Source: Oscillospiraceae bacterium
Lineage (GTDB): Bacteria > Bacillota > Clostridia > Oscillospirales > Ruminococcaceae
Length of the DNA: 48,986 bases
Direction: 5' to 3'
NCBI GenBank assembly: GCA_017536405.1
Contig: JAFXHL010000005.1
Location: forward strand, 1-48,986
The position numbers and the translations under genes are program-made. Shown here one piece after another: positions 25,918 to 33,250 of this stretch; positions within the stretch are counted from its first letter, which is position 1, and every line of letters starts with the position of its first letter. Below the pieces are notes generated by a model. The model saw only the letters and a list, made by a program, of their open reading frames with translations. It was not told the DNA's origin and searched no databases.

Positions 25918-27324
25918 TTATATCATATCAAGTATTTCGCCTACTGTACGCTGAGGGTCTTCAATTCCTCTGAAAAGCGCACGGCAGATGTAATAATAAA
26001 GATATTCCATTTCGTATTCGGTAACAGCGTCTTTTCTGTATTCAAAGTTGAAATCAAGACCGTTATCTTCGGCTCTGTGCATAACCGTAAGGTAGAGGGG
26101 CTGTCCCGCAACGCCGTTTGTATACCACATTGTCTTATAGTTTATATCAGGCATTTCGTTTTCTTTACGCTGTAAAGTCATAGGCTGATATGTAAGGCTT
26201 AAACTTTCATAACTTGTTCCGGGAGCATTTTTCCAGTGTCTTGCTCTTCTGATTGTATAATCTATAGGGTCAAAGTTTGCGTGTCGGAAGAGCTTGTTCT
26301 GTTCTGCCTGAATAATTCCTAAAGCATCAAGGAAAGTTGTTTCAGGCTCTATGTATGTTCTTACAGGGAAGAAATGAATTCTTGTTCCGCCTGATTTCTT
26401 TTCGAGAAGTGTTCCTCTTCTTGCGACGCAACTCTTTACAGAAACATCCTTTTCATCGCCGTTGAATTTTGAAAGGATTGTTCGAAGTCCCATAAGAAGA
26501 AGTGTCGCCATAGGAATTTTATTGTCAAGACAGAACTGCATAAGTCTTTCGGAAGGCTCTTTTTCGAGATGATAAACAGCAATAGCCGCTTCGGGATTTC
26601 TGCTGACAACCATAGCATATCTCTGGTCGGGATTGTTGTTTTCTCTGCGCTGGGTGATAAGTCTTCCCATTCCGTTGAAGTCGGTATACATAGGTTCAGA
26701 CTTTGTGATTTCATTCATCCAGAATTCTTCGTCTTTCTTATAGGCTACAGAGCCTGCCTCGTATTCAAGGTCTTTTTCGACAGCTTTTAAGTATCTCATC
26801 ATAGGCTTCGGCATTTCTGTATTGTAAACAAGATGACAATAAGCCTTTAAAACATATTCATCGAACATAATAAGCGAACTTGAGTCCATAGTCATATGGT
26901 CAACTTTTAAATATGTTCCGTTGTATCCGTTGGGAAGTTTTATAATAGCAATATAGTTCATAGGGGAATTATATCTTTCAAAGGGGATAGCTGTCCATCT
27001 TCTCATTTCGTTGTGAGCATCTTCTTCGTTCCAGCTTGAAAAATCGAAAACGGGAATTTCTCTGTCGTCGTTAGGAACGATATACTGATAGACTGTATCA
27101 TCTTCGTCTTTTAAAAATCTTATTCTCATCGAATCAAATTCTTGATAGGCCATCTTGATTGCCTTTTTAAGAGCATCAATGTCAAAATCGTTCTGAACAT
27201 AAAAGCCCGAGCCGATATTCAAAACCTGATGCGCCGAGAATTTGATTGTGTAGTTGTGTATTCTCTGCGCCGCGGTTAATGGATAACATTTCAAAACCGC
27301 GCCGTTTACTTCAAATTCCTTCAT
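25918..27324 (-). CDS. Free-standing condensation-domain (CoA-acyltransferase fold) protein
   Basis: 468 residues, the size of one NRPS condensation domain and without any adenylation or carrier domain. The active-site box H-H-x-x-x-D-G appears as DHMTMDSS (142-149): the catalytic second His (143) and the structural Asp (147) are kept, the first His is Asp and the final Gly is Ser. N-terminal LTAAQRIHNY matches the C1 motif (usually S-x-A-Q). It should join an acyl group held on a carrier protein to an amine or alcohol. Two-domain symmetry is suggested by similar strand patterns in the halves. Starts with GGAGG upstream, 16 bases after the hydrolase gene. Confidence 0.82.
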   Translation of the reverse strand: MKEFEVNGAVLKCYPLTAAQRIHNYTIKFSAHQVLNIGSGFYVQNDFDIDALKKAIKMAYQEFDSMRIRFLKDEDDTVYQYIVPNDDREIPVFDFSSWNEEDAHNEMRRWTAIPFERYNSPMNYIAIIKLPNGYNGTYLKVDHMTMDSSSLIMFDEYVLKAYCHLVYNTEMPKPMMRYLKAVEKDLEYEAGSVAYKKDEEFWMNEITKSEPMYTDFNGMGRLITQRRENNNPDQRYAMVVSRNPEAAIAVYHLEKEPSERLMQFCLDNKIPMATLLLMGLRTILSKFNGDEKDVSVKSCVARRGTLLEKKSGGTRIHFFPVRTYIEPETTFLDALGIIQAEQNKLFRHANFDPIDYTIRRARHWKNAPGTSYESLSLTYQPMTLQRKENEMPDINYKTMWYTNGVAGQPLYLTVMHRAEDNGLDFNFEYRKDAVTEYEMEYLYYYICRALFRGIEDPQRTVGEILDMI

Positions 27325-27340
27325 ATTTTACCTCCTTTGA

Positions 27341-28303
27341 TTAAAGAGTGAAAAATCTTCCGATAAAGTCCTTTACTTTTTCTTCATAAAGCGCAGGGTT
27401 TTCATAATAGCTTGCGCCGTGTCCTGCGTTTTCAACATATAAAAGTTCCTTTTCTGAATTGCAGGCGTTGAAGTTTCTTTCTGTCATATAAACGGGAACG
27501 AAATCATCTTCTTTTCCGTGGATGAAAAGGATAGGAATATCAGTTTTAACAACAGCGTCAAGAGTCGAATAATCCTTGAAGCCATATCCCGCTTTCTTGT
27601 TGCAGATTCTGTTGTTCATATTCATAACGGGGAACTGAGAGAGTTTGTAATCTCTTTTGAGGATATGTGAGAAAACATCATAGGGCGATGTGAATGCACA
27701 ATCCGAAACAACAGCCTTTACTGACTTTGAAATATCATCAAAACCTGTTGCCATAACAGCGGTTGAAGCACCCATTGAAACACCATAGAGAAGAATGTTT
27801 TTCTTTTTATCAAATCTTTCGTCGATATAGTTTATCCATGACATACAATCGTATCTGTCGAGAATACCAAATCCGATATAAGCACCTTCGCTTTCGCCGT
27901 GTGAACGGCTGTCAACTAAAAGACAGTCAAATCCGAGTTTATGCATAAATGCCGCGAAAGAACAGTTGCTCATCTTCTGGCTTGTGTATCCGTGGAAACA
28001 GATAACGAGATTGTCAGAAGGTTTTTCTGCGGGATAATAATCGCCTATGAGAGTAAGGTCATCCCTTGATTTTATCTCGATTCTTTCTTTGGGAAGAGAG
28101 AGCATGAATTCCTTATTAGGCTCGATTATCTTCATATATTCTTGCCACTTCTGTGCGTCAGCCATTTCGTCCATATCAACCTTGACGCCATCCTGACGGG
28201 GAATAACTTTCTTGAAAAGAACATTTGCGGTGAGTGCCGAGCCTGCGGTTAAAAGAGCCACCGCGCTGACAGCTATGCCTGCTGCTATAAATCCTGCGTT
28301 CAT
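27341..28303 (-). CDS. Membrane-anchored alpha/beta hydrolase
   Basis: 320 residues from the ATG at 28303, which has AAAGGTGA upstream; a GTG 9 bases earlier overlaps that site. The first 30 residues form one membrane helix, so the catalytic part is probably outside or attached to the membrane. The fold shows ICFHGYT (102-108, oxyanion loop), LVDSRSHGES, the nucleophile box YGVSMGAS (173-180, Ser176), IHGKEDDFVP (acid) and NAGHGASY (His). This resembles COG1073-type serine hydrolases. As first gene of the carrier-protein operon it may release, cyclise or further transfer the assembled product. Confidence 0.85.
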   Translation of the reverse strand: MNAGFIAAGIAVSAVALLTAGSALTANVLFKKVIPRQDGVKVDMDEMADAQKWQEYMKIIEPNKEFMLSLPKERIEIKSRDDLTLIGDYYPAEKPSDNLVICFHGYTSQKMSNCSFAAFMHKLGFDCLLVDSRSHGESEGAYIGFGILDRYDCMSWINYIDERFDKKKNILLYGVSMGASTAVMATGFDDISKSVKAVVSDCAFTSPYDVFSHILKRDYKLSQFPVMNMNNRICNKKAGYGFKDYSTLDAVVKTDIPILFIHGKEDDFVPVYMTERNFNACNSEKELLYVENAGHGASYYENPALYEEKVKDFIGRFFTL

Positions 28304-28338
28304 AAAAATCACCTTTTCTTTAAAATATATCGCTTAAA

Positions 28339-28367
28339 ATTATACCATATTTTTTGTATTCTGTAAA
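28339..28367 (-). promoter_or_regulatory. Promoter of the six-gene carrier-protein operon
   Basis: Minus-strand TTTACA (28362-28367), exactly 17 bases, TATAAT (28339-28344), with TGG before the -10. It lies 36 bases ahead of the hydrolase ATG, and with the terminator at 23108-23139 defines one closed unit. Confidence 0.75.
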
Positions 28368-28396
28368 GAATTTAAATATGTATAAAAAATAAAAAA

Positions 28397-28441
28397 TCCC
28401 GAAGAGATTATTGGGCTGTCCTCACAATAATCCCCTCGGGA
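28397..28441 (-). terminator. Terminator of the pgaCD-like pair
   Basis: A 17-base stem (28397-28413 with 28425-28441, two mismatches) and 11-base loop; on the minus strand it is followed by ATTTTTTATTTTTTA. It sits just past the pgaD-like stop and directly before the promoter of the next operon. Confidence 0.8.
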
Positions 28442-28446
28442 AAATA

Positions 28447-29001
28447 TTATTTCTGTTTTTTTCTTTTTTTCTTTTCTTCCTTTTCCTGCTTGTCGTCCTT
28501 TCCGCCGATTCCTCTTTCTTCGGGGACGATGTTTGTAGGAAGAAGTATGTATCTTTCGTTATGGAATTTGTCAACTGTCATTTTGTCAACCTCAAAGAAT
28601 TCCATAAGTTCTTCATCTGAAACATCGGGGCGGAAAGTTCTTCTGTGAAGTTTTCCGAAACGCAGGTAGTTATAATTTTTCCAGATGATGAGAAAAAGAG
28701 TAACTATAAGTGCCGCTATAATAAGAATGAAGAAATATCTTTTTATTTCAAAAATCATCCCTCTTGTGAAGAAGAGGAATTCAGGAAGATACCATCCGAA
28801 ATGAACGGCGAGCATACCATAGGCGAGGTATAAAACGTAGACAAGCATAATCGCCCAGCCGAGTATGGTAAGTATCCATTCGATGACCTTTTTCCATTTC
28901 TTCTGTTTTCCAGAAATAACATGGCCATCGAAATCATAATCGACCTTCTGCCCGTGCGGTCTTGAACGCGCGTCAACAAAGCGTTCTTCATTATCTTTCA
29001 T
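28447..29001 (-). CDS. PgaD/IcaD-like membrane partner of the glycosyltransferase
   Basis: 184 residues, ATG at 29001 with GGAGGGAG upstream. Two membrane helices lie at about 40-65 and 88-107, followed by WKNYNYLRFGKLHRR (107-121), close to the W-x-x-Y-N-x-x-R-F box of PgaD. The C-terminus is very rich in Lys/Glu (about 165-184). In E. coli PgaD stabilises PgaC and together they bind c-di-GMP to start poly-N-acetylglucosamine export. It follows the PgaC-like gene by 22 bases. The family call rests mainly on that motif, the topology and the neighbour. Confidence 0.7.
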   Translation of the reverse strand: MKDNEERFVDARSRPHGQKVDYDFDGHVISGKQKKWKKVIEWILTILGWAIMLVYVLYLAYGMLAVHFGWYLPEFLFFTRGMIFEIKRYFFILIIAALIVTLFLIIWKNYNYLRFGKLHRRTFRPDVSDEELMEFFEVDKMTVDKFHNERYILLPTNIVPEERGIGGKDDKQEKEEKKKRKKQK

Positions 29002-29023
29002 AAAGGCTCCCTCCTTTTCTGAG

Positions 29024-30244
29024 TTATTGAAGCCCTCTGTCAGGGCTCTCCCAGGTTGCGAGTTTCTTCTTTTTTCCTAAAAGAAGTGGCAATGAACAAA
29101 TAACAACTATTGCGTTGATATACCAGTAACAGAAAGGATACCATATTGCCGCAATCGCATTTTTCATAAGCTTTTCGTCGTATTTTCTGTCAAGCGCCAT
29201 AGCAACAAAGAACTGAATAAGACAAACGAGTGATAAGAACAGACTTTTCCATATATAAGGCAATGCGTCCCATGTTCCGTTGAAGATAAGACCTATAACG
29301 AGAAGTATCGTAAGTATAAGCCAGCATATCGCCCAGAGGATTGTGAGTATCTGTTCGAGATAGATAGTAAACATTCTTCTTGTCTTCCAGCTTTTGAAGA
29401 TGTTTCCGTGTCGGCGGAGTATTTCCATTCCGCCTCTTGTCCAGCGTTTTCTCTGATTGAAAAGCCCCTTTATAGTTTCGGGAACAAGCATCATACAAAG
29501 TGCGCGTGGTTCATATCTTACATCCCAGAATTTCTTTTCGAGCTTCCAGGTAACGCCGATATCTTCTGTTATCATATCTCTGTCCCAGAGGCGACAGTCC
29601 ATAAGTGCGCGTTTTCTGAAAGCAACAACAACGCCAGAAACCGTCATTACCTTGCCCCATATTCTCTGCGTTCTTTTTATGAGGCTTATGATACTTGCAT
29701 ATTCGCAAAGCTGTAATTTAGCAAGAAGCGAGTTTCTGTTCCTTACTCTCGGATTTCCTGTTACAGCGCCTACTCTTTCGCTGTTGAAAGGAGTTGTGAA
29801 ATGCGGAACCATGTAATTGAGAGCATCGGGAGTAAGATAAGAGTCAGAGTCAACCCCTACAAGTATTTCGCCTTTTGAGGCTAAAAGCCCCAAATAAAGA
29901 GCGTTTGCTTTTCCGTTGTTTTCTTTAAGGTCGATAAATCTTAAATTGTGATATTTCGGCAGAAGACTTAAAACTATCTCTGAGGTATTATCCGAACTTC
30001 CGTCGTTTATCGCGATAATCTCAAAATTGGGATATCTTATCTTTGAAAGTTCTTCAACGGTTTTTTCAATCGTTTCCGCTTCGTTGAAGCAGGGAACAAG
30101 TATCGAAACCATAGGGGTTTCATATAAAGGAATAGGTTTTTTCTTTTCGTTTGTCAGGTAAAACATAATTCCGCCGACCATCCACATAACAGACATTACG
30201 GCAGGATACCAGAAAACGAAAATTTCCAAAAGTCGCAAAAGCAC
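29024..30244 (-). CDS. PgaC/IcaA-like processive beta-glycosyltransferase
   Basis: 406 residues from a GTG at 30244, chosen because AAGGAGGG lies 7 bases upstream; the ATG at 30280 in the same frame has no such site. A helix at 5-30 precedes the GT2 domain with VSILVPCFNEAETI (46-59), INDGSSDNT, DSDSYLTP (132-139), TEDIG (226-230) and NQRKRWTRGG (263-272), the D, D, D, QxxRW set of processive enzymes; three or four helices follow. This matches poly-beta-1,6-N-acetylglucosamine synthase rather than cellulose synthase (no PilZ domain). No deacetylase (PgaB/IcaB) gene is present nearby. Confidence 0.85.
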   Translation of the reverse strand: MLLRLLEIFVFWYPAVMSVMWMVGGIMFYLTNEKKKPIPLYETPMVSILVPCFNEAETIEKTVEELSKIRYPNFEIIAINDGSSDNTSEIVLSLLPKYHNLRFIDLKENNGKANALYLGLLASKGEILVGVDSDSYLTPDALNYMVPHFTTPFNSERVGAVTGNPRVRNRNSLLAKLQLCEYASIISLIKRTQRIWGKVMTVSGVVVAFRKRALMDCRLWDRDMITEDIGVTWKLEKKFWDVRYEPRALCMMLVPETIKGLFNQRKRWTRGGMEILRRHGNIFKSWKTRRMFTIYLEQILTILWAICWLILTILLVIGLIFNGTWDALPYIWKSLFLSLVCLIQFFVAMALDRKYDEKLMKNAIAAIWYPFCYWYINAIVVICSLPLLLGKKKKLATWESPDRGLQ

Positions 30245-30294
30245 AAAATCCCTCCTTGTTTTTTCTGCATAATGCGTCATAATCCACCATAATC

Positions 30295-30323
30295 ATTGTA
30301 ACATTTTGTTAACACTTTTTCAA
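30295..30323 (-). promoter_or_regulatory. Promoter of the pgaCD-like pair
   Basis: Minus-strand TTGAAA (30318-30323), 17-base spacer, TACAAT (30295-30300), preceded by TGT. It is 51 bases before the GTG start at 30244. Confidence 0.6.
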
Positions 30324-30585
30324 GAGGAACAGAGGTGTGATAATAACCAAAAATATCGTATTTTCGGGGCTCAAATATGGTTAATTGTCGTTTGCAACAA
30401 ATTTTTAACGATTTTTTTCCTCATAGTTGTCGTATACAATCGCAGTAATGTATTACTACATTAAATTATGCAGAATGACGATTTTATGACTTTAAACCGA
30501 TGGAGTATCGTCTGTATTTGTCGTAGAATAGGGAAAAACGGATAAGACGGCTTGAAAAAAATAGCAAAAAAGTGTTAAAAAACTA

Positions 30586-30614
30586 TTGAAAAACGATTTT
30601 AGATGTGATAAAAT
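30586..30614 (+). promoter_or_regulatory. Promoter of the F420-ligase-like gene
   Basis: TTGAAA (30586-30591), 17-base spacer, TAAAAT (30609-30614), with TGA before the -10. The palindrome GATTGAA-AAA-TTCAATC (30624-30640) follows ten bases later, in a position where a repressor could block transcription. Confidence 0.6.
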
Positions 30615-30671
30615 GATACTCGTGATTGAAAAATTCAATCGAAATCTTAAAAATTAAGGAAGTGCTTAATT

Positions 30672-31865
30672 GTGAGCCGTACAGTTGGAACAATATCAAG
30701 AGGAGTAAGAGCGCCTATCATCAGACAGGGCGATGACATCGTTGAAATCGTTACAAATTCGATTCTCGAAGCATCAAAGGAAGATGGCTTTGAAATTCGC
30801 GACAGAGATATCGTTGCGATGACAGAAGCTATCGTTGCAAGAGCACAGGGTAACTACGCAACAGTTGATGATATCGCAAATGATGTAAAGGCAAAATTCG
30901 GCGGTGAAACAGTCGGCGTTATTTTCCCTATTCTCAGCCGTAACCGTTTTGCTATCTGCCTCAGAGGTATCGCAAAGGGCGCAAAGAAAATCGTTCTTAT
31001 GCTTTCATACCCTTCAGACGAAGTAGGTAACCACCTCGTTAGCCTTGACGCACTCGATGAAAAGGGCGTTAACCCTTATACAGATGTTCTTTCTCTTGAA
31101 AAATACCGTGAACTTTTCGGCTATGAAAAACATACATTCACAAATGTTGACTATGTTGAATACTATGAAAGCATTATCCGTGAATGCGGTGCTGAATGTG
31201 AAATCATTTTCGCAAACAATCCCAAGGCAGTTCTTTCATATACAAAGAATGTTCTCTGCTGTGATATCCATACAAGAGCGAGAACAAAGCGAATCCTCAA
31301 GGCATCAGGCGCTGAAATCGTATTCGGTCTTGATGAAATTCTCAACAAGTCAGTAAACGGAAGCGGATACAACGAAAACTATGGTCTTTTAGGCTCAAAT
31401 AAAGCCGACGAAGACAGAGTAAAACTCTTCCCCCGTGAATGTCAGCCCGTTGTTGACGCTATCGCAGAAAAGCTCAGAGCCGCAACAGGAAAGAATGTTG
31501 AAGTTATGGTTTACGGCGACGGCGCTTTCAAAGACCCTGTAGGAAAGATATGGGAACTTGCTGACCCCGTTGTTTCACCCGCTTACACAAAGGGACTTGA
31601 AGGAACACCCAACGAACTCAAACTCAAATACCTTGCCGATAACGATTTTTCAGACCTTTCAGGCGATGAACTCAAAAACGCTATCAAGGGCAAGATTCAG
31701 GAAAAGGATGACAACCTCGTAGGTCAGATGGTTTCAGAAGGAACAACTCCCCGCCGTCTTACAGACCTCATCGGTTCTCTCTGTGACCTTACATCAGGCT
31801 CAGGCGATAAGGGAACACCTATAGTATTCATCCAGGGTTATTTCGATAACTACACAACAGAATAA
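30672..31865 (+). CDS. Coenzyme F420-0:L-glutamate ligase family protein
   Basis: 397 residues with a GTG start at 30672 (AAGGAAG 9 bases upstream). It fits COG1478 by its N-terminal GTISRGVRAPIIRQGDDIVEIV, the DIVAMTEAIVARAQG segment (45-59), and NRFAICLRGIAKGAKKIVL, with VMVYGDGAFKDPVGKIWELADP in the C-terminal half. CofE adds glutamates to F420-0 in methanogens and actinobacteria. No other F420 genes (cofC, cofD, cofG/H) are in the window and this lineage is not known to me to make F420, so the real substrate may be another gamma-glutamylated cofactor such as a folate or a different acceptor. Confidence 0.72.
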   Translation: MSRTVGTISRGVRAPIIRQGDDIVEIVTNSILEASKEDGFEIRDRDIVAMTEAIVARAQGNYATVDDIANDVKAKFGGETVGVIFPILSRNRFAICLRGIAKGAKKIVLMLSYPSDEVGNHLVSLDALDEKGVNPYTDVLSLEKYRELFGYEKHTFTNVDYVEYYESIIRECGAECEIIFANNPKAVLSYTKNVLCCDIHTRARTKRILKASGAEIVFGLDEILNKSVNGSGYNENYGLLGSNKADEDRVKLFPRECQPVVDAIAEKLRAATGKNVEVMVYGDGAFKDPVGKIWELADPVVSPAYTKGLEGTPNELKLKYLADNDFSDLSGDELKNAIKGKIQEKDDNLVGQMVSEGTTPRRLTDLIGSLCDLTSGSGDKGTPIVFIQGYFDNYTTE

Positions 31866-31875
31866 TTGAAGTTTA

Positions 31876-31914
31876 AAAAAACCGCCGTCTCATTATAATC
31901 TGACGGCAGTTTTT
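31876..31914 (+). terminator. Terminator after the F420-ligase-like gene
   Basis: AAAAACCGCCGTC (31877-31889) pairs with GACGGC-A-GTTTTT (31902-31914) with one unpaired base and ends in a T-run. No clear separate promoter is seen before the DUF1015 gene at 31945, so partial readthrough is possible. Confidence 0.75.
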
Positions 31915-31944
31915 ATTCCATAACAAAAATAAAGGAGAGTCAAT

Positions 31945-33207
31945 ATGAAAACAGCTTTTAATCCCGCGGATATCCTTCTTCCTAAAAATACCGATATGAA
32001 TAAATGGACAGTAGTTGCCTGTGACCAGTATACAAGTGAACCTGAATACTGGGATGAAGTTTATAACGAAGTAGGCGACTGCCCCTCGACACTCAAACTC
32101 ATTCTTCCCGAACTTTATCTCGAAGAACCCGATGTAGCAGAGCGAATTGATAAAATCCACGCTGAAATGAACAAATATATGGCAGACGATATTTTCGAAG
32201 AATATAAGGATGCTATGATTTATGTTGAAAGAGTTCAGAGTAATGGTATTGTCCGCGCAGGAATCATAGGCGGAATTGACCTTATGGAATACTCATTTGA
32301 AAAGGGAAGCACATCACAGGTAAGAGCAACAGAAGCAACAGTAATAGAAAGAATTCCCCCGAGAATAAAGGTAAGAGAAAATGCACCCCTTGAACTCCCC
32401 CACATAATGATTCTTATCGACGACGAAAAGAATACAGTTATAGAACCCCTCGCAGAATGTAAATCACAGATGAAGAAACTCTATGACTTCAATCTTATGC
32501 AGGGTGGCGGAAGCATCAGCGGTTATCTTGTTACTAAGGATATGCAGGAAAAGGTTATGTCAGCCCTTGAAACACTTGGCAATAAGGATGAATTCAATAA
32601 GAAATATAATCTCACAGATACACCCGTTCTTCTTTTCGCTATGGGCGATGGTAACCATTCTCTCGCAACAGCAAAGACATTCTATGAAAACCTTAAGAAA
32701 AATAATCCCGATAAGGATTTTTCAGACCATCCCGCAAGATATGCTCTCGCTGAAATCGTAAACCTTCACAGCAAGGCACTCGAATTTGAAGCAATCCACA
32801 GAATTGTCAAGAATCTTGACATAGAAAAACTCATCTCTGCTATGAATGATGAACTCGGTCTTACAGATGAAAAGACAGAACAGTCGTTTACATACTACTA
32901 CAATGGTGTTGAAAAGACAGTGTTTATAAAGAACACATCTTCAAACCTCACAGTAGGCTCATTACAGATTTTCCTTGATAAATATCTCAAGGAAAACGGC
33001 GGAGAAATCGACTATATCCACGGAACAGACGCAGTTAAGAAACTCGCTGACAAGCATAACGGAATAGGATTTATTCTTCCTGATATGAATAAGAGCGAAC
33101 TTTTCCCGACAGTTATCAAGGATGGTGCTTTACCGAGAAAAACCTTCTCAATGGGACACGCCGCAGACAAGAGATTCTATATCGAAAGCAGAAAAATCAC
33201 AAAGTAA
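31945..33207 (+). CDS. DUF1015 family protein
   Basis: 420 residues, ATG at 31945 after AAAGGAG. The family (COG4198) is recognised from the N-terminal FNPADILLPKN, VVACDQYTSEPEYWDEV, the central DGNHSLATAKTFYE (a DGxHR-type box, here DGNHS) and HGTDAVKKLADK with GIGFILPDM near the end. DUF1015 proteins are often beside serine or central-metabolism genes in other Firmicutes, but their reaction is unknown. Here the neighbour is the F420-ligase-like gene. No membrane segments or signal peptide. Confidence 0.82.
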   Translation: MKTAFNPADILLPKNTDMNKWTVVACDQYTSEPEYWDEVYNEVGDCPSTLKLILPELYLEEPDVAERIDKIHAEMNKYMADDIFEEYKDAMIYVERVQSNGIVRAGIIGGIDLMEYSFEKGSTSQVRATEATVIERIPPRIKVRENAPLELPHIMILIDDEKNTVIEPLAECKSQMKKLYDFNLMQGGGSISGYLVTKDMQEKVMSALETLGNKDEFNKKYNLTDTPVLLFAMGDGNHSLATAKTFYENLKKNNPDKDFSDHPARYALAEIVNLHSKALEFEAIHRIVKNLDIEKLISAMNDELGLTDEKTEQSFTYYYNGVEKTVFIKNTSSNLTVGSLQIFLDKYLKENGGEIDYIHGTDAVKKLADKHNGIGFILPDMNKSELFPTVIKDGALPRKTFSMGHAADKRFYIESRKITK

Positions 33208-33210
33208 AAA

Positions 33211-33250
33211 ATCATCCCCGTTGTCTTTAAAGACGGCGGGGATTTTTGTT
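33211..33250. terminator. Bidirectional terminator between convergent genes
   Basis: ATCCCCGTTGTCT (33214-33226) pairs with AGACGGCGGGGAT (33231-33243) with two G-U pairs, loop TTAA, and T-runs on both strands. It separates the DUF1015 gene and the pyruvyl transferase gene ending at 33251. Confidence 0.85.

Larger units (their letters stand above)
30245..30671. promoter_or_regulatory. 427-base divergent control region without genes
   Basis: It holds a promoter for each side (separate entries) and several short elements: three copies of TTGTCGT at 30375-30381, 30427-30433 and 30518-30524, and two inverted repeats, GTAAT-GT-ATTAC (30445-30456) and GATTGAA-AAA-TTCAATC (30624-30640). The last lies just after the plus-strand -10 and could be an operator or a leader hairpin. 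No protein-coding frame is believable here. Confidence 0.45.
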
